A DNA stretch of 64,000 bases from Janibacter sp. CX7 (GCF_024362365.1 NZ_CP101464.1:868001-932000), one strand, 5' to 3'. Shown: positions 38,881 through 47,937, counted from the stretch's first letter. The notes: generated from the sequence alone by a model not told the origin. Program-made: numbers and translations.

Positions 38881-39953
38881 TGGTCGCCGAGCTCGACCCG
38901 GTGGACCGGCTGCTCCTCGACGAGCTGGGTGAGGTCCCCTCCGGGCGGGTCGTCGTGCTCGGTGACGAGACCGGCGCTCTCGCAAGGGCGCTCGTCGAGC
39001 GGGCCGGGGCGTCAACTCTGCAGGACCCTAGGGTCTTGCAGGGTTGGGCGGGTGCAGGGGAGCAGGTCGTCGCGCACAGCGACTCGCTCGTCGCCGAGCG
39101 GCAGGTGGCGCAGGCGCTCGCCGGTGCATCGGGCGGGGGCGAGGTCGTGCCGGACCTCGCCGAGGCCCTCACCGGCGCCGCGCTCGTCGTGCTGCGGCTG
39201 CCGAAGTCGCTCGACGCCCTCGACGAGATCGCCCGCACCGCAGTGTTGCTCGGCACGGACGACGTGCGCCTCGTCGCCGGTGGTCGGGTCAAGCACATGA
39301 CGCCGTCGATGAACGAGGTGCTCGGCGCGAGCTTCGAGCAGGTGCACGCCAGCCTCGGCCGGCAGAAGTCACGGGTGCTGCACGCCGCCGGCCCCCGCAC
39401 CGTCGAGCAGGCCTGGCCGAGGCAGCGACACCACGCCGACCTCGACCTCACGATCCACGCGCACGGCGCGGCCTTCGCCGGTACGCGCGTCGACGCGGGC
39501 ACCCGGCTGCTCCTCGGTCAGCTCGACCGGCTCTCCGGCACCGATGGCACCGTCGTCGACCTGGGTTGCGGCACAGGGGTGCTCGCGTCCTTGCTCGCCC
39601 GGCGTTTCGACGACGTCGTCGCGATCGACGTCTCCGCGGCCGCGGTCGCGTCTGCGCAGCTGACGACCGCAGGGGCAGCCGACGTCCGCCGAGGTGACGG
39701 GCTCACGGACCTGGCCGACGCGTCCGTCGCCACGATCGTGAGCAATCCCCCCTTCCACGTCGGGACCGCGAAGGACTCGACCCCGACGCTGGCGATGATC
39801 GCCGACGCGAAGCGGGTGCTGCGGCCCGGCGGCGAGCTCGTCCTCGTCTACAACTCGCACCTGCCCTACCTGCCGCGGCTGCGCGAGGTGGGGCCGACGG
39901 AGATCCTCGCCCGCGACCGCAGCTATCTCGTCACCCGCACCGTGCGGGCATGA
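38880..39953 (+). CDS. RsmC/RlmG-like (guanine-N2) methyltransferase with in-frame palindrome
   Basis: 357 residues. Two tandem Rossmann-like domains as in RsmC/RlmG: a degenerate N-terminal half and an active C-terminal half with VVDLGCGTGVLASLLARRF and the base-flipping motif SNPPFHVG. The likely product is m2G in 16S or 23S rRNA. Residues 45-56 (STLQDPRVLQGW) are encoded by a 34-bp palindrome also found at two intergenic sites, so this stretch of the N-terminal domain is probably a repeat insertion that kept the frame. Coupled to the helicase by TGATG, which fits a joint role in ribosome maturation. Confidence 0.88.
   Translation: MVAELDPVDRLLLDELGEVPSGRVVVLGDETGALARALVERAGASTLQDPRVLQGWAGAGEQVVAHSDSLVAERQVAQALAGASGGGEVVPDLAEALTGAALVVLRLPKSLDALDEIARTAVLLGTDDVRLVAGGRVKHMTPSMNEVLGASFEQVHASLGRQKSRVLHAAGPRTVEQAWPRQRHHADLDLTIHAHGAAFAGTRVDAGTRLLLGQLDRLSGTDGTVVDLGCGTGVLASLLARRFDDVVAIDVSAAAVASAQLTTAGAADVRRGDGLTDLADASVATIVSNPPFHVGTAKDSTPTLAMIADAKRVLRPGGELVLVYNSHLPYLPRLREVGPTEILARDRSYLVTRTVRA
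39013..39046. repeat. 34-bp palindrome, copy 2 of 3, inside a coding sequence
   Basis: Arms CAACTCTGCAGGACCCT and AGGGTCTTGCAGGGTTG around the centre 39029.5. Two mismatches between arms. It lies in the RsmC-like gene, in frame, encoding residues 45-56. Confidence 0.85.
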
Positions 39954-39989
39954 CGAAGGGGGGTGCACCGACTGGTGCACCCCCCTTCG
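39954..39989. terminator. Perfect 16-bp terminator hairpin from a CGAAGGG inverted pair
   Basis: CGAAGGGGGGTGCACC (39954-39969) and its exact complement (39974-39989) flank a GACT loop. It begins directly after the RsmC-like stop and sits 16 bp before the convergent tpx stop. Confidence 0.9.
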
Positions 39990-40005
39990 CTCTCGTGGAG
40001 TCGGG

Positions 40006-40500
40006 TCAGCCGAGCGCCTTGACCGCGGCGTCGTAGTCCGGCTCCTGGGTGATCTCGGGAACGAGCTCGGTGTGCAGGACCTTGCCGTCGGCGTCGACGA
40101 CGACGACCGAGCGGGCGAGCAGGCCAGCCATCGGGCCGTCGGCCATGGTCACGCCGAAGTCCTCGCCGAAGGAGGAGCGGAAGGCGGAGCCGACCTTGAC
40201 CTTGTCGATGCCCTCCGCGCCGCAGAAGCGGGCCTGGGCGAAGGGGAGGTCCTTGCTGACGTTGACGACCGTCGTGTTGTCGAGGCTCGCGGCGAGCTCG
40301 TTGAACTTGCGCACGCTCGCGGCGCAGACGCCGGTGTCGATGCTGGGGAAGATGTTGAGGACGACGCGGCCGGGCACGTCGGCGGTGGTCAGCGCGGACA
40401 GACCGTCGCCGACGAGGTCGAAGGACGGCGCATCGGCGCCGGGGGCCGGCAGCTCGCCGACGGTGGTGACGGGGTTGCCCTTGAATGCGGTGGTAGCCAT
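40006..40500 (-). CDS. tpx: Thiol peroxidase Tpx
   Basis: A 164-residue atypical 2-Cys peroxiredoxin reducing hydroperoxides in the cytosol. Peroxidatic Cys59 in [16 protein letters not shown] and resolving Cys93 in ARFCGAEG; the spacing of 34 residues is that of Tpx. [21 protein letters not shown] and [19 protein letters not shown] complete the fold. ATG 40500; an earlier in-frame start a few codons upstream is possible. Convergent with the RsmC-like gene. Confidence 0.94.
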   Translation of the reverse strand: MATTAFKGNPVTTVGELPAPGADAPSFDLVGDGLSALTTADVPGRVVLNIFPSIDTGVCAASVRKFNELAASLDNTTVVNVSKDLPFAQARFCGAEGIDKVKVGSAFRSSFGEDFGVTMADGPMAGLLARSVVVVDADGKVLHTELVPEITQEPDYDAAVKALG

Positions 40501-40555
40501 GCCCCCATGCCTACACCCCGAAGGGGGTCGTGGCCACATGCGGTCTGCGGAGCGG

Positions 40556-41347
40556 TCAGCCGACGAGGGCCTTGATGCCCAGGGCGAGGGGGACGAGCAG
40601 GAGCGCGGACAGGCCCATCGCGCCCATGACGAGCGCCCCCTTCGTCTCGGAGTCGAGCGCCTCGCGCCAGCCGGCGCGTCGCATGATCTCCTTGACCGGC
40701 ACGTTGATCTCGGCGGTGGAGAAGTCGTAGTCGACCTGCTTCTTGAAGCCGTCGAGCCCGAGGCCGTACTCCACCCGCCTGGTGCGGGTGAACTCGCGGC
40801 CGGAGCGGACCTCGATCTGGGCGCCGAGGCCGGTGGCCCCGGCGTGCGACTCGACCTGCCGCGACTCGTCGGTGCGCTTGACGACCCCGGGCTTGTCCGT
40901 GGGGGTGAAGCGGGCGACGAAGGCGTGCTCGAGGTGGCGTCGGGTCGCCAGGTGCTGCCAGCGCGCGTCGGCCAGATCGGCGTGCACGAGCACGGAGTGG
41001 CCGTTGGAGCGCACGACGTAGGGCGTGCCCTCGAAGGCCGTGGCGAGCGCCGGTGCCAGCCACTCGTAGGGCCACGGGGCGCTCTTGTCGGTCGCCGGGG
41101 GCAGGGGTGTGGTCGGCGGCGCCACGACGACGTGGTCGCCGGCGATCCCGTCGGGGTTGGTCTCGCGGAGGAAGCCGATGAAGGCGACGAGGGTGACGGT
41201 GACGACGGTGCCCCAGAGGACGCCCCAGAAGAGCGCGGGCCAGACGTCGCCGGAGGAGAGGAGGAGCCACACCCCACCGACCCCCGCGAAGCCGAAGGCG
41301 GCGATCGCGGCGAGGAAGGTGAGCAGCTTGCTCAGGCGGGACGTCAT
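40556..41347 (-). CDS. Membrane protein of unknown function
   Basis: 263 residues with two N-terminal helices (about 8-32 and 38-60), a soluble domain of about 165 residues including [30 protein letters not shown], and a C-terminal helix (about 238-260, [19 protein letters not shown]). I do not recognise the family. The ATG at 41347 overlaps the HIT gene stop (ATGA), so it forms a two-gene operon with it. Confidence 0.75.
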   Translation of the reverse strand: MTSRLSKLLTFLAAIAAFGFAGVGGVWLLLSSGDVWPALFWGVLWGTVVTVTLVAFIGFLRETNPDGIAGDHVVVAPPTTPLPPATDKSAPWPYEWLAPALATAFEGTPYVVRSNGHSVLVHADLADARWQHLATRRHLEHAFVARFTPTDKPGVVKRTDESRQVESHAGATGLGAQIEVRSGREFTRTRRVEYGLGLDGFKKQVDYDFSTAEINVPVKEIMRRAGWREALDSETKGALVMGAMGLSALLLVPLALGIKALVG

Positions 41348-41787
41348 GCGGGCAGTGCCCCCGGGCCGGGGACGTGCTCGCCGTGACCGTCGGCGCGCAG
41401 GCGCGCGCGCAGCCGCTCGGCGGCGGCCTCGAAGCGCTCGTCGCTGACGTCGCGCATCGGGGCGTGCGGGTCGAAGTCTTCGGGGGAGAAGGCCGGCCAG
41501 GTGTGGATGTGCAGGTGCGGCACCAGGAAGCCCTCGAGGAGCATGCCGACCCGCGGCGCCTCCCACTCGGCTTGCTGGGCCCGACCGACGATGCCGGCCA
41601 CGCGCTGCAGGTGCGCCCAGGTCTGCTCGTCCGCGTCGGTCCACTGCTCGATCTCGGCGCGCGGCACGATCATCGCGTGGCCGTCGGTCAGCGGCTCGAT
41701 CGTCAGGAAGGCCACGCAGGTCTCGTCGGACCACACGAACCGTCCGGGGATCTCACCCTCGATGATCTTCGTGAAGAGAGTCGCCAT
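41344..41787 (-). CDS. HIT-family hydrolase
   Basis: 147 residues, nucleotide or dinucleotide hydrolase/transferase fold. The N terminus TLFTKIIEGEIPGRFVWSDE and the histidine triad VPHLHIHTWPAF (His-x-His-x-His) are present. The start is taken as ATG 41787 because TAGGGT (complement of 41795-41800) lies 7 nt upstream, giving a leaderless message; a GTG at 41796 lies inside that hexamer. Substrate not predictable. Confidence 0.9.
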   Translation of the reverse strand: MATLFTKIIEGEIPGRFVWSDETCVAFLTIEPLTDGHAMIVPRAEIEQWTDADEQTWAHLQRVAGIVGRAQQAEWEAPRVGMLLEGFLVPHLHIHTWPAFSPEDFDPHAPMRDVSDERFEAAAERLRARLRADGHGEHVPGPGALPA

Positions 41788-41794
41788 GCCGCCC

Positions 41795-41804
41795 ACCCTA
41801 AGGT
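41795..41804. promoter_or_regulatory. Bidirectional promoter: overlapping -10 hexamers of two divergent leaderless genes
   Basis: Leftward TAGGGT (41800 to 41795) and rightward TAAGGT (41799-41804) overlap by 2 bp in the palindrome-like CCACCCTAAGGTGG. The HIT ATG lies 7 nt from the first and the SRPBCC ATG 6 nt from the second, and only 23 bp separate the two start codons. Confidence 0.6.
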
Positions 41805-41810
41805 GGAGGC

Positions 41811-42350
41811 ATGCCGCAGGTCAGCGCAGATGTGCACGTGCCGGTCCCGCCGGAGCTCGCCTACGCCGTGTCGCAGACGACGGGGTCGGTCCGCAGGCGA
41901 TGGGACCCCTTCATCCGCGAGCAGCACTTCCTCGACGGGGCGAGCGAGCCGGGCGTGGGGGTGCGCACCTTCACCCGGACCTCCTTCCTCGGACCGCTGT
42001 CGCCGTCGATGGTCAGCGAGTACGTCTCGTGGCGCCCGCCGACCTCCGTGGGCATGACGATGGTCAGCGGCCCGTGGTTCTTCGAGCGCTTCGGCGGCGG
42101 GTGGCGCTTCCAGCCCGACGGCGACGGCGCGGTCGCGGTCTGGAAGTACACCTACGACGTGCGGCTGCGTCCCCGTCTGCTCCAGCGGATCGCCCACGCC
42201 ATCGGCCAGCGGCTCCTCGGCCGGGAGATCTCCCGTCGCATCGAGGGCTTCGCGGCCGGGTGCCGTGACGAGGTGGTGCTCGCCGCGGCCCGGGCGGACA
42301 TGGCCCGTCGTGCCGGGGCCGACTCCAGTTCGAAGGGGGGAGCAGCGTGA
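41811..42350 (+). CDS. SRPBCC (START-like) domain protein
   Basis: 179 residues with a polyketide cyclase/START-like helix-grip fold, which binds hydrophobic ligands. The pattern VSADVHVPVPPELAYAVSQTTGSVRRRWDPFI, then FFERFGGGWRFQPDGDGAVAVWKYTYDVRLRP and a long C-terminal helix, is typical. The ligand is unknown. ATG 41811 is probably leaderless. The end overlaps the nitrilase-family start (GTGA). Confidence 0.82.
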   Translation: MPQVSADVHVPVPPELAYAVSQTTGSVRRRWDPFIREQHFLDGASEPGVGVRTFTRTSFLGPLSPSMVSEYVSWRPPTSVGMTMVSGPWFFERFGGGWRFQPDGDGAVAVWKYTYDVRLRPRLLQRIAHAIGQRLLGREISRRIEGFAAGCRDEVVLAAARADMARRAGADSSSKGGAA

Positions 42351-43159
42351 CCTCCCCTTCGTCCGTCATGCGTCTGGCCGGATGCCAGTGGTCCGCCACC
42401 GGTGACCCGGCCGCCAACCTCGTCACGCTCGGGGAGTGGACCGCCCGGGCCGCGGACGCCGGTGCCCGGCTCGTCATCCACCCCGAGGCGGCGATGGCCT
42501 CCTTCGCCGGTCGGCTCGACACCGCCGCCGAGCCCCTCGACGGGCGCTTTGCCGACGGGGTGCGCGAGGTGGCTGCGCGGCACGGCGTGACCCTCGTCGT
42601 CGGCATGTTCACCCCCGCCGACGAGATCACGACCGCCGAGGGCAGGGAGCGCTCGCGGGTGCACAACACGCTGCTCGTCACCGGCGGTGGCGTCGAGGAG
42701 ACGACCTATCGCAAGATCCACCTCTACGACGCCTTCGGCAGCCGTGAGTCCGACACGGTGGCGCCCGGCGACGAGGTGCGCACCGTCGAGGTCGACGGCT
42801 GGTCCGTCGGCCTGGCCACCTGCTACGACGTGCGCTTCGCCGGCCACTTCACCGAGCTGGGTCGGCGTGGTGCCGAGCTCGTTGTGCTGCCCGCCTCGTG
42901 GGGGGACGGGCCCGGCAAGGCGAGCCAGTGGGACCTGCTCACCCGGGCCCGCGCGCACGACGCGCAGGCCTGGTTGCTCGCCGTCGGGCAGGCCTGGACC
43001 CCGGAGTCGGTGCGCGGCCCCTATGGCATCGGTCGCTCCGCGCTCGCCGACCCGACCGGCGAGGTGCGGGCGCGGCTCGGTGGCGGGGAGGACCTGCTCG
43101 TCGTCGAGGTCGACCACGAGACGGTGTCCCGCACCCGCGAGACCATCCCGGTCCTCTAG
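42347..43159 (+). CDS. Carbon-nitrogen hydrolase (nitrilase superfamily amidase)
   Basis: 270 residues with the full Glu-Lys-Cys triad: Glu in VIHPEAAMASF, Lys in TTYRKIHLYDAFG and Cys in GLATCYDVRFAGHF. Probably an omega-amidase/Nit1-like deaminated glutathione amidase type. GTG 42347 is chosen because AAGGGGGGAG lies 5 nt upstream; ATG 42368 has no such site. Coupled to the SRPBCC gene. Confidence 0.9.
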   Translation: MTSPSSVMRLAGCQWSATGDPAANLVTLGEWTARAADAGARLVIHPEAAMASFAGRLDTAAEPLDGRFADGVREVAARHGVTLVVGMFTPADEITTAEGRERSRVHNTLLVTGGGVEETTYRKIHLYDAFGSRESDTVAPGDEVRTVEVDGWSVGLATCYDVRFAGHFTELGRRGAELVVLPASWGDGPGKASQWDLLTRARAHDAQAWLLAVGQAWTPESVRGPYGIGRSALADPTGEVRARLGGGEDLLVVEVDHETVSRTRETIPVL

Positions 43160-43199
43160 CGAGCGCCCGTCGCTCCCGCAGACCTGCGTCCCGGGGTTG

Positions 43200-43303
43200 C
43201 CTGCGGGTACGACGATCAGGTGCCGACATGAGTGTGCCGGGGCCCCTGACCTTCCAGGGGTTGTTCGGAGGTGTTGCGCAGAGGTGATCGTCGTACCCGC
43301 AGG
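43200..43303. repeat. Inverted-repeat element, left of the AbiEi/DUF559 gene
   Basis: Perfect 19-bp arms CCTGCGGGTACGACGATCA (43200-43218) and its complement (43285-43303), with a 66-bp spacer that holds a small CCCCTG/CAGGGG hairpin. The same arms with the same spacing recur at 44287-44395, on the other side of the gene. The rest of 43160-43390 has no supported gene. Confidence 0.85.
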
Positions 43304-43390
43304 TCACTCCGCTCGGCCTGCGGGCAGGTCTGACCGTGGGCTGTGGACAAGCGGGAGCACGCGGGCGGCCGATGCCCGCAAGATCGAGGC

Positions 43391-44338
43391 ATGCAGCCGG
43401 AGGAGGTCATCACACAGCTCGGGGGAGTTGCCACGCGAGCAGAGCTGCTGACCCATGTCACCGAGGGTGCACTGCGTCGGGCCCTGGCCGGGCAGCGCGT
43501 CGTCCGGCACAGCCGGGGCCGCTACGCCCTCCCCTTCGTGCCATCGATCGGGGAGCGCGTCTCGCTCGAGGACGTGGCCCAGACCGCGCGCCGGGCCGCT
43601 CACCAGATGTCTGGGACGGCGGTCCTGCAGTCCGCGGCGGCTCGCTGGGGGTGGCGGATGAAGTGGTATCCGACCCGCCCACAGGTGGCCGTGCCTCGCG
43701 GGCGTGCCGTTCCAGCGAGCGTCCGCCGGCGCATTGACGTGCGGTACCGCGATGTCCCCGCAGGTGATCGCGACGACGGCTGGGTCACCGACCGGGTCCG
43801 GACCGCGCTCGACTGCGCCGGTCAGCTACCCCAGGACGAGGCGCTCGCGATCGTCGACTCGGCGCTGCGCGAGGGCATGGTGACCCAGGACGAGCTCCTG
43901 CTGGCTGCTGCAGGTCTGCCCAACCTCTACCGCTCTCGTGCCGAGTCGGTCATCGGCATGGCCAGCTCCGAGGCCGCCAATCCCTTCGAGTCCGTCCTGC
44001 GCTGGATCGTGTCGGACATCCCCGGTCTGCAGGTCAGACCACAGGTGGAGATCCATGACGACGAGGGCAAGGTCGGCACCGTGGACCTGGCGGACGAGGA
44101 GCTGCGTCTCGTGCTGGAAGCGGACTCCTTCGAGTGGCACGGCCAGCTCGACGGCCTCGAGAAGGACTGCTATCGCTACGACCGGTTCATCGCGCAGGGA
44201 TGGTTGGTGCTGCGCTTCACCTGGGAGATGGTGATGTACCGGCCCGAGTGGGTGCGGGCGGTGGTCATCCGCACCATGGAGCAATGTGACCTGCGGGTAC
44301 GACGACCAGGTCCCGGTCGCCGACCCGGCGAGCCCTGA
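43391..44338 (+). CDS. AbiEi-like winged-helix/DUF559 endonuclease-like fusion protein
   Basis: 315 residues. The N-terminal half resembles type IV antitoxin AbiEi: winged helix MQPEEVITQLGGVATRAELL and HVTEGALRRALAGQRVVRHSRGRYAL, then a domain of about 120 residues. The C-terminal 90 residues are DUF559/VSR-like: VRPQVEIHDDEGKVGTVDLADEELRLVLEADSFEWHG and WLVLRFTWEMV carry the Asp and Glu of a PD-(D/E)XK-type nuclease. The cellular role is unknown. No AbiEii toxin gene adjoins it. ATG 43391 is chosen over an upstream GTG because homologous proteins start with this helix. The last 15 or so residues (after MEQC) are encoded by the flanking repeat. Confidence 0.8.
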   Translation: MQPEEVITQLGGVATRAELLTHVTEGALRRALAGQRVVRHSRGRYALPFVPSIGERVSLEDVAQTARRAAHQMSGTAVLQSAAARWGWRMKWYPTRPQVAVPRGRAVPASVRRRIDVRYRDVPAGDRDDGWVTDRVRTALDCAGQLPQDEALAIVDSALREGMVTQDELLLAAAGLPNLYRSRAESVIGMASSEAANPFESVLRWIVSDIPGLQVRPQVEIHDDEGKVGTVDLADEELRLVLEADSFEWHGQLDGLEKDCYRYDRFIAQGWLVLRFTWEMVMYRPEWVRAVVIRTMEQCDLRVRRPGPGRRPGEP

Positions 44339-44395
44339 CATCCCGGTGGAGAGTCGGGCCCCTCCGACGCAGGTGGTCGTCGTACCCGGAGGTCA
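44287..44395. repeat. Inverted-repeat element, right of the AbiEi/DUF559 gene
   Basis: 22-bp arms (44287-44308 and 44374-44395) pair with one mismatch and share CTGCGGGTACGACGA with the left element; the spacer is 65 bp but its sequence differs. The left arm overlaps the 3' end of the AbiEi/DUF559 gene and supplies its stop region. Confidence 0.85.
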
Positions 44396-44455
44396 CCTCT
44401 GGGTCCGCGACGACCGGGGACGCCGCCCCCTTCGCCGGAACCTAGACTGTCCCGC

Positions 44456-44752
44456 ATGGCTGACCTCTCTCGCGACGACGTGGCCCATCTGGCCTCGTTG
44501 GCCCGTATCGACCTCTCCGACGCCGAGCTCGACCGCATGGTCGGCGAGCTCGCGACCATCATCTCCTCCGTCGAGGCCGTGCAGCAGGCTCCGATCGAGG
44601 GCGTCGAGCCGATGAGCCACCCGATGCCGATCGTCAACGTCACCCGCCCGGACGAGGTGCGCCCGTCGCTGACCCCCGAGGAGGCCCTGGCCATGGCGCC
44701 GGCCTCCGAGGTCGAGCGCTTCGCCGTGCCGCGCATCCTCACCGAAGACTGA
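44456..44752 (+). CDS. gatC: Aspartyl/glutamyl-tRNA amidotransferase subunit C
   Basis: 98 residues, the small clamp subunit that stabilises GatA-GatB. ADLSRDDVAHLASLARIDLSDAELDRM is the family signature, followed by IEGVEPMSHP and the C-terminal VPRILTED. TAGACT (44443-44448) lies 7 nt before the ATG, so the gatCAB message probably begins leaderless here. First gene of gatCAB, which makes Gln-tRNA(Gln) and/or Asn-tRNA(Asn). Confidence 0.95.
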   Translation: MADLSRDDVAHLASLARIDLSDAELDRMVGELATIISSVEAVQQAPIEGVEPMSHPMPIVNVTRPDEVRPSLTPEEALAMAPASEVERFAVPRILTED

Positions 44753-44767
44753 GCCGAAGGACCCCAC

Positions 44768-46282
44768 GTGAGCGACCCCACCCGCATGACCGCTGCCGCG
44801 CTCGCCGACGCGCTGGCCTCCGGTGACCTCTCCTCCGAGCAGATCACCCGCGCCCACCTCGACCGCATCGAGGGTGTCGACGAGCAGGTCGGCGCCTACC
44901 TCCACGTCGCCGGCGAGTCCGCCCTCGCCGAGGCCCGCGCCGTCGACGAGCGCAGGGCGAAGGGGGAGAGCCTCCACCGCCTCGCCGGTGTCCCGATCGC
45001 CGTCAAGGACGTCATGACGACGACCGGCATCCCGACGACCGCCGGCTCGAAGATCCTCGAGGGATGGATCCCGCCCTACGACGCGACCGTCGTCAGCAAG
45101 CTCAAGGCGGCCGGCCTGCCGATCCTCGGCAAGACCAACATGGACGAGTTCGCCATGGGCTCCTCGACGGAGCACTCGGCCTACGGACTGACCCGCAACC
45201 CCTGGGACCTCGAGCGGATCCCCGGCGGTTCCGGCGGTGGCTCCAGCGCGGTCGTCGCCTCGTGGCAGGCGCCTCTGGCGACCGGCACCGACACCGGTGG
45301 CTCGATCCGCCAGCCCGCGGCCGTCACCGGCTCGGTCGGCGTCAAGCCGACCTACGGCGGCGTCTCCCGCTACGGCCTGATCGCGATGGCCTCCTCGCTC
45401 GACCAGGCCGGCCCCTGCGCGCGCACCGTCCTCGACACGGCGCTGCTGCACGAGGTCATGGCCGGGCACGACCCGCTCGACTCGACCTCGGTCGACCAGC
45501 CGGTGCCCGATGTCGTCGGTGCCGCGCAGCGTGCCGACGTCGCCGGGATGAAGATCGGCATCGTCCGCGAGCTCACCGGCGAGGGCTTCTCGCCGCTCGT
45601 CCAGGCGCGCTTCGACGAGTCGGTGCAGCACCTCGTCGACGCGGGTGCCGAGGTCGTCGAGGTCTCGATGCCCAACGTCGTCCACGCGCTCGGCGCCTAC
45701 TACCTGATCATGCCGAGCGAGGCGAGCAGCAACCTCGCCCGCTTCGACGCGATGCGCTACGGCCTGCGGGTCGGGCCCGCAGGTGTCGACGCCCCGAGCG
45801 CCGAGCAGGTCATGGCCGCGAGCCGCGACGCCGGCTTCGGCGACGAGGTCAAGCGCCGCATCATCCTGGGCACCTATGCCCTCTCGTCGGGCTACTACGA
45901 CGCCTACTACGGCAGCGCGCAGAAGGTCCGCCGCCTCATCGCCGACGACTTCGCGCGGGCCTTCGAGACCGCTGACGTCCTCGTCTCGCCGACGGCCCCG
46001 ACGACCGCCTTCCGCTTCGGCGAGAAGTCCGACGACCCGCTGGCGATGTACCGCGGCGACATCGCGACGATCCCGGCCAACCTCGCGGGCGTGCCCGGCA
46101 TGTCCCTGCCGAGCGGTCTCGCCGAGGACGGCCTGCCCGCGGGCTTCCAGATCCTCGCGCCGGCCATGGCCGACGACCGCCTCTACACCGTCGGCGCCGC
46201 CCTCGAGCAGCGCCTCGTCTCCGCCTGGGGTGGGCACCTGCTCGAGCAGGCCCCCGAGCTGGCCATCACGAAGGGAGCCTGA
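44768..46282 (+). CDS. gatA: Aspartyl/glutamyl-tRNA amidotransferase subunit A
   Basis: 504-residue amidase-signature glutaminase that supplies ammonia to GatB. The Ser-Ser-Lys triad is present: Lys80 in [13 protein letters not shown] context (VPIAVKDV), Ser155 in GGSGGGSSA and Ser179 in [13 protein letters not shown], with the 75- and 24-residue spacing expected of the family. GTG 44768 has a GAAGGA site. Only 15 nt separate it from gatC. Confidence 0.96.
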   Translation: MSDPTRMTAAALADALASGDLSSEQITRAHLDRIEGVDEQVGAYLHVAGESALAEARAVDERRAKGESLHRLAGVPIAVKDVMTTTGIPTTAGSKILEGWIPPYDATVVSKLKAAGLPILGKTNMDEFAMGSSTEHSAYGLTRNPWDLERIPGGSGGGSSAVVASWQAPLATGTDTGGSIRQPAAVTGSVGVKPTYGGVSRYGLIAMASSLDQAGPCARTVLDTALLHEVMAGHDPLDSTSVDQPVPDVVGAAQRADVAGMKIGIVRELTGEGFSPLVQARFDESVQHLVDAGAEVVEVSMPNVVHALGAYYLIMPSEASSNLARFDAMRYGLRVGPAGVDAPSAEQVMAASRDAGFGDEVKRRIILGTYALSSGYYDAYYGSAQKVRRLIADDFARAFETADVLVSPTAPTTAFRFGEKSDDPLAMYRGDIATIPANLAGVPGMSLPSGLAEDGLPAGFQILAPAMADDRLYTVGAALEQRLVSAWGGHLLEQAPELAITKGA

Positions 46283-46285
46283 GAC

Positions 46286-47860
46286 ATGGCGACGACCACC
46301 ACCGACGCGGTCCTCGGCTACGACGAGGCCCTCGCCACCTTCGACCCCGTCATGGGTCTCGAGGTGCACGTCGAGCTCGGCACCGCGACGAAGATGTTCT
46401 GCGGCTGCGCCACGGTCTTCGGCGCCGAGCCCAACACCCAGACCTGCCCGGTCTGCCTCGGCCTGCCCGGCGCGCTGCCGGTCGTCAACGCGACCGGTGT
46501 CGAGTCCGCGATCCGCATCGGCCTGGCGCTCAACTGCCAGATCGCCGACTGGTGCCGCTTCGCCCGGAAGAACTACTTCTACCCGGACATGCCGAAGAAC
46601 TTCCAGACCTCGCAGTACGACGAGCCGATCGCCTTCGACGGCTACCTCGATGTCGAGATCCCGGCCGCCTCGGGCGAGGGCACGGAGACCTTCAGGGTCG
46701 AGATCGAGCGCGCCCACATGGAGGAGGACACCGGCAAGAGCATGCACATCGGTGGCTCCACCGGTCGCATCCAGGGCGCCGAGTACTCGCTCGTCGACTT
46801 CAACCGCGCCGGCATCCCGCTCATCGAGATCGTCACCCGCCCGATCGTCGGCGCGGGCGAGCGGGCTCCCGAGGTGGCGAAGGCCTATGTCGCCGCGCTG
46901 CGCGATCTGCTGCGCGCCCTCGACGTCTCCGACGTGAAGATGGAGCAGGGCTCGATGCGCTGCGACGTCAACCTCTCGCTTCGCCCGAAGGCGGGCGACC
47001 CGGCTGATCCCTCCAACCAGGCCCAGCTCGACGTCCCGCTCGGCACCCGTACCGAGACCAAGAACGTCAACTCCCTTCGCTCCGTGGAGCGCGCGGTCCG
47101 CTACGAGGTCTGCCGCCACGCGGCCGTGCTCACCGAGGGCGGCTCGATCCTGCAGGAGACGCGCCACTGGCACGAGGACACCGGCGTGACGACGAGCGGC
47201 CGCGAGAAGTCCGACGCCGAGGACTACCGCTACTTCCCCGAGCCCGACCTCGTGCCGGTCGCCCCGAGCCGTGAGTGGGTCGAGGAGCTGCGCGCCACCC
47301 TGCCCGAGCCGCCGGCGCAGCGCCGCAAGCGGCTGCAGGGGGAGTGGGGCTACTCCGACCTCGAGATGCGTGACGTGCTCAACGCCGGTGCCACCGAGCT
47401 CATCGAGGCCACCGTCGCGGCCGGCGCCAAGCCGCAGGCTGCCCGCAAGTGGTGGCTCGGCGAGCCCTCGCGTCGCGCCAACACCGAGGGTGTCGACCTC
47501 GCGACCTATGCCGAGCAGACGGGTGTGACGCCCGAGCACGTCGCCGAGCTCGAGTCGCTCGTCGGCTCCGGTCGCCTCAACGACAAGATGGCCCGTCAGG
47601 TCCTCGAGGGTGTCCTCGACGGCGAGGGCACCCCGACCGCCGTCGCCGATGCCCGCGGGCTCGAGCTCGTCCAGGACGACGGTGCGCTCGAGGCAGCGAT
47701 CGACAAGGTCATCGAGGCCAACCCCGACGTCGCCGACAAGATCCGCGGCGGCAAGGTCCAGGCCGCGGGTGCGCTCATCGGTCAGGTGATGAAGGAGATG
47801 AAGGGCCAGGCCGACGCCGGCAAGGCCCGCGAGCTCATCCTCGCCAAGCTCGGCGCCTGA
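46286..47860 (+). CDS. gatB: Aspartyl/glutamyl-tRNA amidotransferase subunit B
   Basis: 524 residues. It activates misacylated Glu- or Asp-tRNA and amidates it with ammonia from GatA. Signatures: [19 protein letters not shown] with zinc-site cysteines (FCGC and TCPVC), [42 protein letters not shown] and the C-terminal YqeY/tail domain ([22 protein letters not shown]). It follows gatA by 3 nt and is the last gene of the operon; a large terminator follows. Confidence 0.97.
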   Translation: MATTTTDAVLGYDEALATFDPVMGLEVHVELGTATKMFCGCATVFGAEPNTQTCPVCLGLPGALPVVNATGVESAIRIGLALNCQIADWCRFARKNYFYPDMPKNFQTSQYDEPIAFDGYLDVEIPAASGEGTETFRVEIERAHMEEDTGKSMHIGGSTGRIQGAEYSLVDFNRAGIPLIEIVTRPIVGAGERAPEVAKAYVAALRDLLRALDVSDVKMEQGSMRCDVNLSLRPKAGDPADPSNQAQLDVPLGTRTETKNVNSLRSVERAVRYEVCRHAAVLTEGGSILQETRHWHEDTGVTTSGREKSDAEDYRYFPEPDLVPVAPSREWVEELRATLPEPPAQRRKRLQGEWGYSDLEMRDVLNAGATELIEATVAAGAKPQAARKWWLGEPSRRANTEGVDLATYAEQTGVTPEHVAELESLVGSGRLNDKMARQVLEGVLDGEGTPTAVADARGLELVQDDGALEAAIDKVIEANPDVADKIRGGKVQAAGALIGQVMKEMKGQADAGKARELILAKLGA

Positions 47861-47870
47861 CGCAGGCAGC

Positions 47871-47915
47871 ACGAAGGGGGGCGGTGCCGGGTCGACCCGG
47901 CACCGCCCCCTTCGT
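47871..47915. terminator. Large terminator hairpin after gatB, ended by CGAAGGG words
   Basis: The left arm from 47871 (ACGAAGGGGGGCGGTGCC) and the right arm ending at 47915 pair over about 21 bp with one extra G, meeting at GGGTCGACCC. It separates gatB from the convergent membrane protein. Confidence 0.9.
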
Positions 47916-47937
47916 CGTGGAGCCGGCCGTGGAGCGG

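Noticed and set aside
43160..44455. Complete insertion sequence around the AbiEi/DUF559 gene
   Set aside because: The flanking elements are each an inverted-repeat pair rather than single terminal repeats, there is no transposase domain, and no target-site duplication was found. It is reported as a finding, not as a mobile element.
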